Below are positions 23,903 through 32,834 of a stretch of DNA of 64,000 nucleotides, one piece after another. The stretch covers positions 1 through 64,000 of the forward strand of contig CAJFID010000006.1 of the NCBI GenBank assembly GCA_904380375.1. The letters run 5' to 3'. The translations under genes and the position numbers were made by a program. The number at the start of each line of letters is the position of its first letter. Position 1 is the first letter of the stretch. Source of the stretch: Avimonas intestinalis. Lineage in GTDB: Bacteria; Bacillota; Clostridia; Oscillospirales; Acutalibacteraceae. The notes under the pieces were generated by a model that was not told the DNA's origin, made no database searches, and worked only from the letters and a program-made list of their open reading frames with translations.

Positions 23903-24875
23903 CCGGAGGAGCCCGGCGACCGGGCCGGGCGCCGGGCTGGATGGCCGCTCCGCCGGCCTGCTGCTGGCCCTTTCCCTGATCTGGGCGGTGTATTACCTGT
24001 TCAGTCAGAGGCTGGTGGCGGCGCTCACCTGCTTCCCCGCCGGCCTGGCCATCCGGGTGCTCACGTTTTTCCTCCTGCCGCTCCTTGCGGCGGCCGGCCG
24101 GCGCATCCGGGAGCTGAAGCCCCCGCCGCTGCGGATGATGCCGGTGATGATGCTGATTGGGCTGCTGGGTTTTCTGCTTGACTTTACGGCGTTTTTAGGC
24201 CTGCGGCATGAGAGTGCCGGCGGCGGCACCGTCCTGCTGAAAACCGACGTCCTTATGGCGGCGGTAATCGGCGCCGTGGTCTGCAAGGAAAAATTCCGGC
24301 TCCGGGACGTCGGGGCGATCCTATTGATGTTCAGCGGCGTCCTGCTGACCATGGATGTCTTTCATTTGAGGCTTTCGGGGCTTAACGACCTGTTTTTTGT
24401 CCTCAGCGCCTTTTTCGTTACGCTCAACGCCTTTGTCATCCAGTGGGCGCTCCACCACCCCCGCACCCCGGTCAAGGGGATGACGATTGGGTTTTACAAC
24501 AATTTTTACGCGATGCTCCTATTTGGCGCCGCCGTCCTGATCAGCGGGACGGGGGAGGAGCTCGCCCAGGGGATATCCCGTCCGGACGTATGGGGCGTGG
24601 CGCTGGCAGCGGGCCTGGGCCAAAGCTTTGTCTATGTATTTTATTACGCTGCGCTGGGCCGCCAGCCGGTCTGGATCGTCAAGGTGTTCCTGCTGCTGAT
24701 GCCGGTGTTTACCACCGCCATAGAGGCAGCCGCCTCGTGGCTCTTAACAGGGGAGTCCGGGCTGAGCTGGTCCCGCTTGGCGGGGATGGCTCTGGTGCTG
24801 GCCGGGGCGGCGGTCCTGCTCCTGAAAAAGAGGCCGGCGGCCTCCGCATCCCCGCCCCCGCAAAAAGGGGAATAA
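23895..24875 (+). CDS. EamA/DMT-family transporter
   Basis: This integral membrane protein has 326 residues and ten hydrophobic segments in two EamA repeats. Conserved bits are LSLIWAVYYLFSQRLV near the start and VYVFYYAALGRQPVWIVKV in the second half. Family members move amino acids, sugars or small organic acids, often outward. The ATG overlaps the end of the M24 gene by eight bases, so they are coupled. It sits next to an iron alcohol dehydrogenase, which suggests export of the reduced end product of the pathway. That is inference. Confidence 0.85.
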   Translation: MADRRSPATGPGAGLDGRSAGLLLALSLIWAVYYLFSQRLVAALTCFPAGLAIRVLTFFLLPLLAAAGRRIRELKPPPLRMMPVMMLIGLLGFLLDFTAFLGLRHESAGGGTVLLKTDVLMAAVIGAVVCKEKFRLRDVGAILLMFSGVLLTMDVFHLRLSGLNDLFFVLSAFFVTLNAFVIQWALHHPRTPVKGMTIGFYNNFYAMLLFGAAVLISGTGEELAQGISRPDVWGVALAAGLGQSFVYVFYYAALGRQPVWIVKVFLLLMPVFTTAIEAAASWLLTGESGLSWSRLAGMALVLAGAAVLLLKKRPAASASPPPQKGE

Positions 24876-24907
24876 ACGAAACGAGGGAAACGAAAGGGAG
24901 AAAGCCA

Positions 24908-26062
24908 ATGGAATTTTCGTGTTATCTGCCGGTGCGCATCCGGTTCGGCTCCGAGGCGCTGCGGCAGCTTGCCGGCCGGGCGGCCCCGCCGGTGCTGATT
25001 GTCAGCACCGAAGCCCTGACGCGGCTGGGTATCACCGGCAAAGCGGCGAAAGCCTGCGGCGGCGCGCCGCTGATTTACGACCAGGTGGAAGCCAACCCCA
25101 CGGTGCATACGGTAGAAAGCCTGGCCTGCCTGATCCGGGAAAAGCGGGTCGCTACGGTCGTAGCGGTCGGCGGCGGAAGCAGTATGGACGCCGCCAAGGC
25201 CGCCTCCTGCCTGGCGGCGGGGGAGGCCGACCTGCGAGGATGCCTTTACCGGGGCGATCCCCTTCCCCGCCGGACGGTGTCCCTCCTGCTGGTTCCCACG
25301 ACGGCGGGGACGGGGAGCGAGGTCACCAACGTGGCGGTCCTTTCCGACCCGGAGGGGAACCGGAAAACCCCGCTGGTTTCCGACCATTTGTGGGCCGATG
25401 CGGCGATCCTGGCCCCGGAGATGACGCAGACCGCCCCGCCGGGCGTGACGGCCTCCACCGGCTTTGACGCGCTGATCCACGCTGTTGAGGCGTACTGGGC
25501 CGTCTCTACCCAGCCGATTAGCCGGGCGCTCGGCCTGGAAGCCGCTCGCCTGGTCTGCCACAACCTGCGCCGCGCCTATGACGACGGCAGCGATTTGCAG
25601 GCGCGGGAGGGGATGCTCCTGGGCAGCCTTTTGGCGGGCATGGCCTTTTCCCAAACCCGCACGACCGTCCTGCACGCGGCGAGCTTCCCCCTCACCAGCG
25701 AATTCCATGTTGACCATGGCCGGGCCTGCGCGGTCAACCTGCTGCCCGTCCTGCGCTACGTCCGGCGGTATATCCCGGGGCCGATGGAGGCCCTGGCTGC
25801 ATACTGCGGATACGCCGGCTTTGCGGAGTGGGCGGCGATGCTGGAGGAGTTGATGGCCCACTGCCGGATGCCTCTTAGCCTAGGCGAGGTAGGGGTCACA
25901 GCGGCGGATATCCCCCATCTGGCGAAGGTGACCGTGAGCGCCGCCATCGCCGGGCTTACCCCGGCGCCGATCAATGAGACCGTCGTACAGAGCCTGCTGG
26001 CAGACAATTTGTACCGCAGGAAAGGAGGGGCCACACCGCCCGAGGATTCGGGCAATGCGTAA
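24908..26062 (+). CDS. Iron-containing (group III) alcohol dehydrogenase
   Basis: This NAD(P)H-dependent aldehyde reductase/alcohol dehydrogenase has 384 residues. The nucleotide site is VVAVGGGSSMDAAKAAS, followed by VPTTAGTGSEVTN. Metal ligands fit the Asp and His of STGFDALIHAVEAY and the two later His in TTVLHAASFPL and EFHVDHGRA. The ATG at 24908 has a GAAAGGGAG site; upstream in-frame codons lie in the EamA gene. The aldehyde is unknown. In this cluster it could reduce a C2-C3 aldehyde left after transketolase steps, for example sulfoacetaldehyde, an attractive but untested idea. Confidence 0.88.
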   Translation: MEFSCYLPVRIRFGSEALRQLAGRAAPPVLIVSTEALTRLGITGKAAKACGGAPLIYDQVEANPTVHTVESLACLIREKRVATVVAVGGGSSMDAAKAASCLAAGEADLRGCLYRGDPLPRRTVSLLLVPTTAGTGSEVTNVAVLSDPEGNRKTPLVSDHLWADAAILAPEMTQTAPPGVTASTGFDALIHAVEAYWAVSTQPISRALGLEAARLVCHNLRRAYDDGSDLQAREGMLLGSLLAGMAFSQTRTTVLHAASFPLTSEFHVDHGRACAVNLLPVLRYVRRYIPGPMEALAAYCGYAGFAEWAAMLEELMAHCRMPLSLGEVGVTAADIPHLAKVTVSAAIAGLTPAPINETVVQSLLADNLYRRKGGATPPEDSGNA

Positions 26063-26128
26063 AAAGGACGCCGGCAGTTTCAAACAGTTCAGAAAATGAG
26101 AGAGCGATTTGGAGGGAGGAATCCAATT

Positions 26129-27340
26129 GTGAAAAGAGCGCTTACCTTGTGCCTGGCTTTGGCGTTCGCCGTTTTATCGGCCGTTCCCGGGATTTGCGCC
26201 GAAGCCGCCGATACGCCGCGGCTGGTTGCGCACTATGAGTTTGCGGACGGCGCCGTAGGGGAAGACTCCGCCGGCTCGGGCAGCCTCAAGGCCGTCGGCA
26301 CCGACGGCGCCTCGGAGGCGGTGCCCAAGCTGGTGGAAGGGCCCAACGGGATGAAGGCGGTGGAATTTGACCAGACCTACGCCCTCGTCACCGACAAGCA
26401 GGATGTGACCGATACCCTGACCGAGTTTACCGTCAGCTTCCTGATCAAGGCCAACGAGGCCGGGGAGATGCGCAACAACGTGTTCTCTACCGGCCTGGGC
26501 AACGGCAACCACCCCGACCATAGCGGGATCAATATGCTGCTCAACCCCACCAAGGGGTATCCGGAGATCCGGCTGTACGGCGGCTCCGCCCCCAACAACG
26601 GGGAGAAGTGGGGGACGGATCAGTTCAAAAACGACGACGGGGAGGCCGGCGCCGCCAATTGGAAAAACCGAGAAAATCCCTATGTCTACGATACGAGCAA
26701 GTGGTACCGCGTGGTGCTGACCGTGAAGCTGGCCGACGGCAGCGCTTCCGGCTTCCAGAGCTGCTATATTGAGGCGATGGACGCAGTGCAGTCCAAGGCG
26801 GATTTCCGGGAAAACGACAATTACTACGTCGCCGCCCTGCCCAACAACCTGACCAGCATCCAAAACGAGAAATACCCGCTGTCGATCGGCGGTACCTACA
26901 ATTATTGGGTAAGCGGCAGCAACCCGGAGACCTTCTACAACGAAGCGGGCAAATTTTACGGGATGTTCATCGGCCAGCTGGCGGATTTCCGCATTTACGA
27001 CAAAGCGCTGACCGACGACCAGATTGTGGAGCTCTTTGTCAGCAACCAGCTGGAGGGGGAGCAGGCGGCGGAAACCGACCCGCCGGCCGATACCCCGGAA
27101 GAGACGGATCCGGTCACTGAGCGGACCGAAAGCGATCCGCCCGCGCAAGGGACGGAGGACCGCCCCACAGAGCCTTCGGGTACGACGGCCGGGGAAGAAG
27201 AGGGCCTTAGCCCCGGGGCGATCGCGGGCATTGCAGCGGCGGTGGTCGTGGTCGCGGCAATCGGCGTGGCGGCCGCGGTGCTGGCCAGCCGCAAAAGGCC
27301 CAAGGGAGACGGCACGCCTCCGAATTCCGGCGAGATTTAG
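26129..27340 (+). CDS. Secreted LamG/concanavalin-like domain protein with C-terminal membrane anchor
   Basis: This protein has 403 residues from a GTG at 26129, which follows GGAGGGAGG. It has a signal peptide to about 29, then a LamG-type jelly roll (LVAHYEFADG, then MKAVEFDQTYALVTDK, FTVSFLIKANEAGEM, ADFRIYDKALTDDQIVELF). An acidic Thr/Glu/Pro linker follows, then one membrane segment (GAIAGIAAAVVVVAAIGVAAAVLA) and a basic RKRPK end. It therefore sits outside the cell, tethered. LamG domains bind or display glycans. The next gene is a clear paralogue. No catalytic motif is seen. Confidence 0.82.
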   Translation: MKRALTLCLALAFAVLSAVPGICAEAADTPRLVAHYEFADGAVGEDSAGSGSLKAVGTDGASEAVPKLVEGPNGMKAVEFDQTYALVTDKQDVTDTLTEFTVSFLIKANEAGEMRNNVFSTGLGNGNHPDHSGINMLLNPTKGYPEIRLYGGSAPNNGEKWGTDQFKNDDGEAGAANWKNRENPYVYDTSKWYRVVLTVKLADGSASGFQSCYIEAMDAVQSKADFRENDNYYVAALPNNLTSIQNEKYPLSIGGTYNYWVSGSNPETFYNEAGKFYGMFIGQLADFRIYDKALTDDQIVELFVSNQLEGEQAAETDPPADTPEETDPVTERTESDPPAQGTEDRPTEPSGTTAGEEEGLSPGAIAGIAAAVVVVAAIGVAAAVLASRKRPKGDGTPPNSGEI

Positions 27341-27426
27341 CGCCGGAAGGTCTGTGCAAGCTTTGGCGGTTGCTTGTAAATCGAACCGCTTAAAAATTTA
27401 GGGTGAAGCAAAGGAGAGAAACGGTC

Positions 27427-28617
27427 ATGAAAAAACGCACGATTTCCTGCGCGGTCCTGTCCGCCTGCCTGCTGTTCGGCGGCGCCACCGCGGCGATGGC
27501 GGAGACCCCAGCCCCGAACCTGGTGGCCCATTACACCTTTGCCGATGCAAGCAACGTCGGCAAGGATTCCGCCGGCTCGGACGATATGACGGTGGTCAGC
27601 GCCAGCCTGCAGGAGGACGCCGGCCTGGCCAAGGTCGTGGACGGCCCGGACGGGATGAAGGCGCTGGAGTTTGACCAGTCCTACGCGCTGCGCACCGACG
27701 CCGACGACGTGCTGGACGGCCTCAAGGAGTTCACCATTACCTACCTGGTGGCGGCCAACGACGCGGGGGAGCTCAAGTACAACATGTTTTCCACCGGCTT
27801 GGGCAACGGCAACAACATCCAGAACAGCGGCATCAACGCCCTGATGGATTTTGCCAAGGATGAAAGCGTCCGCACCGGTTCTCCGGACGTCCGCCTGTAC
27901 GGCAGCGAAAACGTCGGCGAGAAGTGGACGGCCGACCAGCGCAAGAACGACGACGGCAAAAACGGCCGGAGCTTCTGGATCGACCGGATCGGCGGCGATA
28001 TTGACGCGCCGGTGCCGACGTCCTATGCGGCCGGCGAATGGTACCGCATTGTCATCACCGTCAAGCTGAGCGACGGCACCAAGACCAGCGAGGAGCAGCA
28101 GCTGTGGCCGAACGGGAACCAGGGCGACGCCTTCTATCCCGGCACCGGCACGCAGAGCGTGTACATTGAAAAAATGGACGGCATCCAGGCCAAAAGCGAC
28201 CTGGTCGAGAGCCAGAATTTCTATGAAACCGTGCTGCCGTATGACCTGACCAGCATCAAAAACGAGAAATACGGCCTCACCCTCGGCGCGGCCTACGACG
28301 TCGGGAAAGACGCCTTCAACACCTCCGCCGGCGCCAATTACAGCATGTTCATCGGGAAGATGGCGGATTTCCGCATCTATGACAAGGCGCTGACCCAGGA
28401 CCAGATCGTCAGCCTGTTCCAGAACAACGAGCTGACCGACACCAGCGGGCAGGAGGACGACACGACGCCGGTTACCAAGCCTCAAACGCCGGCCACTCCC
28501 TCCGGCGACGGCAACCCGTCCACCGGCGTGGAAACCAGCCTGCTGCCGTTCCTGGCGCTGATCCCTGCGGCGGCCGTAGTCGGCGTCCTGGCGGTCCGCC
28601 GCCGCAAGGCCGAAAAG
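27427..28617 (+). CDS. Secreted LamG-domain protein with NPSTG cell-wall sorting-like tail
   Basis: This paralogue of the previous protein has about 396 residues. It has signal peptide MKKRTISCAVLSACLLFGG, a LamG domain (LVAHYTFADAS, then FDQSYALRTDADDVLDGL, FSTGLGNGNN, MADFRIYDKALTQDQIVSLF), then a short linker. The tail is NPSTGV, a hydrophobic stretch and RRRK, the layout of a sortase-anchored protein with a non-LPXTG signal. The ATG at 27427 follows AAAGGAG. Together the pair probably displays a glycan-binding surface for the importer. The stop is within 28618-28620. Confidence 0.82.
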
Positions 28618-28691
28618 TAACGGCCGGATTGTCCAAGCTTTCCCCGCCGCGCCGGTGCGCGGCATGAAACCTCCTTTCACCAGACGGCGAA

Positions 28692-28715
28692 GGGCGGCGG
28701 GCCGGCCCGCCGCCC
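28692..28715. repeat. Perfect GC palindrome between operon genes
   Basis: GGGCGGCGGGCC is followed directly by its reverse complement, 24 bases in all with no loop base. No T run follows. It could be an mRNA stabiliser or a weak pause site in the gap between the LamG gene and the oxidoreductase. Confidence 0.45.
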
Positions 28716-28806
28716 GGCCGCCCTACCAAGACGGGATCCCCGGGGGACGGCGTTGCCTCCGTTCCCCGGGCCGGTTCCCCATTACAATAGGAGAGAAGAA
28801 TACCAT

Positions 28807-29898
28807 ATGAATCCGTTTCGCGTAGCGGTGCTCGGTGCGGGCGACCGCGGGAAAGCCTACAGCAAGGCGCTCAAACAGCTGGAAAACGACTGCGTGCTGG
28901 TCAATGTCTGCGACATCCTGGACGACCGGGCGCAGAAAGCCAAAGAGGATTTTGGCTTTGAAGAAACCTTTTACGATTACCGGGACGCCGTGGATACAAA
29001 TGACATCGACATCGTTATTGTCTGCACCCCGGCGTATTTCCACAGCGAGATGGCGATGTACGCCTTGAACCGCAAAAAGCATGTCCTATGTGAAAAACCG
29101 ATGGACCTGTCCTTTGAAAAAGCGAGCGAAATGGTGGCTTGCGCCAAACGAAACGGCCGTGTGCTGGCCATCGGCCACCAATATCATAATTTTATGAACT
29201 TCTGCAAGCTGAAAAAGGTATTTGAGCAGGGGGCGGTGGGCCGGCCGGTCCTGATGCGGTGCGAGGATACCCGCCCCGTCCGCCCGAAAATCGCCATGCA
29301 CGACGCCGAATTCGGCAACGGCGGGCCGCTTAACGATATGTCCTGCCATTTTACCGACCTGATGCGGTGGTACTTTGACGCGGATCCGGTCAGCGTCTGC
29401 GCCAAAGGGCTGGTGCTGGCGGAAAACAGCCCCACGCTGGCATCCATCCCCAACAAAGCGGTGGATACGGTGAACATCCTTGTCACGTTTGCTTCCGGCG
29501 ACGTCGGCGTCATTACCGTGAGCTGGGCGTATCCCAAAAACAAGCATTGGCGCCAGCAGGTATCCGCCTACGGCCCGGCCGGCACGGTCGAAGTGGCCGG
29601 CGACGCCGTGACCGCCTATCTTGAGGACGACAACAACGTTACCTATGAACTGGACAGCCGGGAACGGGATGAGACGGAGAACCCGGAAAAGACGGTGCTC
29701 CGCCATTTCCTTGACGAGATCAACGGCGTGGGCAAGGTGCAGGTGACGGGGGAGGACGCGCTCAAGGCCTTTGCGGTATCCCTGGCCGCCGTCAAGTCCT
29801 CCCGGCTGGGCCGGCCGGTCTCCCTGCAGGAGATATACAACGAGAAGCCCAGCATCTACAGCGCGATGCACGAAAAAGAGGAGGGAAGGACATGGTAA
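28807..29898 (+). CDS. Gfo/Idh/MocA-family NAD(P)-dependent oxidoreductase
   Basis: This protein has 363 residues. It has an N-terminal Rossmann domain (VAVLGAGDRG at 6-15, CEKPMD at 95-100) and a C-terminal substrate domain with the conserved GGPLNDMSCHFTDLMRW, where Asp177 and His181 are the usual catalytic pair. It acts on a sugar or cyclitol with bound NAD(P). Some members of this superfamily are glycosidases that use NAD as a transient oxidant, including sulfoquinovosidases, so a glycoside-cleaving role is possible. The ATG at 28807 follows AGGAGAG. It overlaps the next gene by seven bases. Confidence 0.85.
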   Translation: MNPFRVAVLGAGDRGKAYSKALKQLENDCVLVNVCDILDDRAQKAKEDFGFEETFYDYRDAVDTNDIDIVIVCTPAYFHSEMAMYALNRKKHVLCEKPMDLSFEKASEMVACAKRNGRVLAIGHQYHNFMNFCKLKKVFEQGAVGRPVLMRCEDTRPVRPKIAMHDAEFGNGGPLNDMSCHFTDLMRWYFDADPVSVCAKGLVLAENSPTLASIPNKAVDTVNILVTFASGDVGVITVSWAYPKNKHWRQQVSAYGPAGTVEVAGDAVTAYLEDDNNVTYELDSRERDETENPEKTVLRHFLDEINGVGKVQVTGEDALKAFAVSLAAVKSSRLGRPVSLQEIYNEKPSIYSAMHEKEEGRTW

Positions 29899-30662
29899 AA
29901 ATCGCCTGCCAGACCATTGTGTTTGGGGAACATATCAAAGAAAACATCAAGACCATCCTCCCGGCCGTAAAAAAGGCCGGGTACGACGGGGTGGAAATCG
30001 GCGTCCGCCATCTGGACAAGGCCCGTCCGGACTATTACCGCGAGCTGCTCCGGCGCAACGGGCTGGAGCTCCTGGCCATCCATGTGGGCGGCAACTTTTT
30101 GGAGCCGGATTCCGTACAGAAGCAGATTGATACCTTTGAAGACACCCTGCGTTTTGCCTGCGAGCTGGAAATCCCTTACCTGTTTATTTCCGGATTTCAT
30201 AAAAAGGGCAAGACCAAGGAGGATTACCAGGAGGAGGCGGCCGTCTATAACCGCTTAGGGGAAATGTGCCGCAGCCAGGGCCGGAAGCTTTGCTTCCACA
30301 ACCATGACTGGGAGATCTGGAACGGGGAAATGGGGTTCCGTACCCTGATGGCCAATACCGACCCGGAGGTATTCCGCCTGGTGCCGGACGTGGGCTGGGT
30401 GTTCCGCGGCGGAGCCGACCCGGTGACGCTCCTTACCGAATTCAAGGACCGCATTGAGGCGCTGCATTTTAAGGAATTTACCGCGGACAATTCCTTTACG
30501 GAGCTGGGGGAGGGCGTCGTGCCGTTCCGGGAGGTATACCAGGCGTTCCACGGCCTCCGGGATCCGCTGTGGCTGGTGGCCGAGCAGGACAAGACCGTCA
30601 AGGGCCCCGAGGCCAGCGCGGCGGAAAACTACCGCTATCTTGCCGGCCTCTGCGGCCGATAA
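29892..30662 (+). CDS. Sugar phosphate isomerase/epimerase family (AP endonuclease 2-like TIM barrel)
   Basis: This TIM-barrel protein has 256 residues. Likely metal ligands include the cluster FHNHDWE at 135-141, Asp166 in LVPDVGW, His192 in ALHFKEF and Glu231 in WLVAEQD. These enzymes isomerise or epimerise free sugars, inosose or hydroxypyruvate; family membership does not prove a phosphorylated substrate. It is translationally coupled to the Gfo/Idh gene, a pairing common in cyclitol and uncommon-sugar pathways. No signal peptide, so cytosolic. Confidence 0.85.
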   Translation: MVKIACQTIVFGEHIKENIKTILPAVKKAGYDGVEIGVRHLDKARPDYYRELLRRNGLELLAIHVGGNFLEPDSVQKQIDTFEDTLRFACELEIPYLFISGFHKKGKTKEDYQEEAAVYNRLGEMCRSQGRKLCFHNHDWEIWNGEMGFRTLMANTDPEVFRLVPDVGWVFRGGADPVTLLTEFKDRIEALHFKEFTADNSFTELGEGVVPFREVYQAFHGLRDPLWLVAEQDKTVKGPEASAAENYRYLAGLCGR

Positions 30663-30674
30663 GGGGGGCGCCCG

Positions 30675-31991
30675 ATGAAATATCCGGTAACCATCGGCGT
30701 CGTGATGCTCGCGCGCAACACCTTTGATTACGAAGCCGCCCGCAGCCTGTATGCGCAGATCCGCCGGGACCTGCAAAGCGTGCCCAACGCGTCGTTTGTC
30801 TGCGCGGACGACCTGGTGTTTGAAGTCCCCGACCTGGACGCGCCGATCAAAAAGATCCAAAAGGCGGGGGTGGATGGCCTGGCGATTATCAGCGGCACCT
30901 TCCATCTGGGCCATCTGGCGCTGGAGATCGCCAAGCGGACTGACGTGCCGCTGCTGCTCTGGGGCCTGCCCGAGTTGCCATACAACGGCGGGAAGATCCG
31001 GCTGAATTCGGTATGCGGCGTCAACCTGAACGCCTCCAACCTGTATAAGGCGGGGCGGGACGATTTTCATTACTGCGTGTCGGATAAGATCGACCAGGAT
31101 TGGGTCGATGCCGTGCGGATCCGCGCCAAGCTGAAAGCGGCGAAAATCGGCCTGCTGGGCTTCCGAGCGCACGGGTTTTTCAACCTTGCGTTTGACGAGC
31201 TTTCCCTGTACCAAGAAACCGGCGTCCTCCTTGACCATTTCGAGCTGGCCGATTTGTGGAACGAGCCGGTCGAACCCGAATCGGTGCAGGCGCGCAGGGC
31301 GCAGATCGCCGGGCTGTTTGACCTTTCGGGGGTGAGCGGCGCCCAGGTGCAGAAGGTAGCGGAGCTTTGCGAACGCTTCCGGGCGTTTATGGACCGCCGG
31401 GGCTTGTCCGGCCTGGCGGTGCGCTGCTGGCCGGAATTTGCCGCCGGCTACGGCGTGTCCCCCTGCGCGGCCATGTCCGTTTTGCAGGGCGAGGGTTATA
31501 TAATCGGCTGCGAGGGGGATGTGCAGGGGGTCATTTCCCAGTTGATGCACACCGCCATCGGGGTGGAGCAGCCCTTCCTGGCCGATCTGTCGCAGGTCGA
31601 TTTTGAGGACGATTCCGCCCTGATGTGGCACTGCGGTGTGGCGCCCTGCGGCCTTTGGGACGAGTGCAGCGTCCGCTCCCTGGATTCCTATTACGCGGGA
31701 GGCCGGGGCGTTACCGCCGATTTCGTGCTTAAGAGCGGACGGGTCCAGGTGCTGCGGATGGATTTTGCCCGGGGCCGGTCCCGGCTTTTCGTGGGCTGCG
31801 GCGAGGCGTTTTCGGTCCCCAAGGAGCTCAAGGGTACCTATGTCAAGGTCGTATTTGACAAGCCTGTAGAGGAAGTGCTGGATACCGTCATACGCAACGG
31901 GATTGCCCATCACGTCTCCCTGGCGTATGGGGACAACGTCCGGCCGCTTGCCCTGTATGCCCGCATGAACGGCATGAAGTGGATTGAATGA
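30675..31991 (+). CDS. L-fucose/L-arabinose isomerase-like protein
   Basis: This protein has 438 residues, a little shorter than AraA and much shorter than FucI. Motifs of the superfamily are RCWPE at 250-254, CEGD at 279-282 and MWHCGVAP at about 317-324, which supply the metal and catalytic acidic residues. It should interconvert an aldose and a ketose with a divalent metal. True fucose catabolism is unlikely because no fuculokinase or aldolase is present. As I recall, isomerases of this family act on sulfoquinovose in other sulfoglycolytic pathways, which would suit the split transketolase and RpiB-like genes next door. Substrate unproven. Confidence 0.82.
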   Translation: MKYPVTIGVVMLARNTFDYEAARSLYAQIRRDLQSVPNASFVCADDLVFEVPDLDAPIKKIQKAGVDGLAIISGTFHLGHLALEIAKRTDVPLLLWGLPELPYNGGKIRLNSVCGVNLNASNLYKAGRDDFHYCVSDKIDQDWVDAVRIRAKLKAAKIGLLGFRAHGFFNLAFDELSLYQETGVLLDHFELADLWNEPVEPESVQARRAQIAGLFDLSGVSGAQVQKVAELCERFRAFMDRRGLSGLAVRCWPEFAAGYGVSPCAAMSVLQGEGYIIGCEGDVQGVISQLMHTAIGVEQPFLADLSQVDFEDDSALMWHCGVAPCGLWDECSVRSLDSYYAGGRGVTADFVLKSGRVQVLRMDFARGRSRLFVGCGEAFSVPKELKGTYVKVVFDKPVEEVLDTVIRNGIAHHVSLAYGDNVRPLALYARMNGMKWIE

Positions 31992-32006
31992 GAAAGGCGG
32001 TATAGC

Positions 32007-32834
32007 ATGCAGGAAACAGAACGCAAACGGCTGAATGAGAAATGCGCGGATATCCGCCGCTTGATTATTGAGGAGATCGGGCGTCTGGGGGTCGGCCATA
32101 TCGGCGGCTGCCTTTCGATTGTGGAGGCGCTGGTCGTGCTGTATTACCGGCAGATGCATATTGACCCCCGGAACCCGTCCCTGCCCGACCGGGACCGCTT
32201 CGTCCTTTCCAAGGGGCATGCCGGCCCGGCGCTGTACGCCGTGCTGGCCGACCGCGGCTACTTTGACAAGGAGTGGCTGTGGACCCTCAACCAGCCGGGA
32301 ACCAGGCTGCCCAGCCACTGCGACCGGCTGCGGACCCCCGGCGTGGATATGACCGCCGGTTCCCTGGGCCAGGGCTTTTCGGTGGCGGTCGGTATGGCCA
32401 AAGCCGCCCGGATGGACGGGAAGACCCACTGGGTCTATGCCATGATCGGGGACGGCGAAAGCCAGGAGGGTCAGATTTGGGAGGCCGCCCAGTTTGCCGG
32501 CCAGCATAAGCTGCGCAACCTGATCGCCATGATGGATTACAACAACATGCAGATTGACGGCCTGGTTTCCGACCAGCTCGACGTCCAGCCGGCAGTGCAG
32601 CGCTGGGAATCCTTCGGCTTCTCCTGCGAGACGGTGGACGGGCACGACGTGGCGGCGATTGACGGGGCGATACAGCGTGCCAAAGCCGCCGGCCGCCCCT
32701 GCATGATCGTCCTGCGCACCATTAAGGGCAAGGGCGCCTATTTTGCCGAGGGAAAGGTGGAATCCCACAATATGACCGTGACCGAGGAGATGTGGAGGTC
32801 CTGTATGAAAGGAGGGGGCCGCGATGTGGGATAA
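32007..32834 (+). CDS. Transketolase, N-terminal (thiamine diphosphate-binding) subunit
   Basis: This protein has 275 residues, the size of the pyrophosphate-binding half in two-subunit transketolases. The ThDP motif GDGESQEGQIWEA begins at 148 and ends with NN at 179-180. His31 (GVGHIGG) and His71 (SKGHAG) match active-site histidines of the family. It overlaps the second subunit gene by 11 bases, so the two are made together. Split transketolases serve the pentose phosphate pathway in many Firmicutes, but others are dedicated to D-apiose or sulfoquinovose. Its place in a sugar operon argues for a dedicated role. Confidence 0.92.
   Translation: MQETERKRLNEKCADIRRLIIEEIGRLGVGHIGGCLSIVEALVVLYYRQMHIDPRNPSLPDRDRFVLSKGHAGPALYAVLADRGYFDKEWLWTLNQPGTRLPSHCDRLRTPGVDMTAGSLGQGFSVAVGMAKAARMDGKTHWVYAMIGDGESQEGQIWEAAQFAGQHKLRNLIAMMDYNNMQIDGLVSDQLDVQPAVQRWESFGFSCETVDGHDVAAIDGAIQRAKAAGRPCMIVLRTIKGKGAYFAEGKVESHNMTVTEEMWRSCMKGGGRDVG

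Noticed and set aside
30675..31991. Classical L-fucose isomerase
   Set aside because: No fuculokinase or fuculose-phosphate aldolase lies nearby, and the protein is much shorter than FucI.
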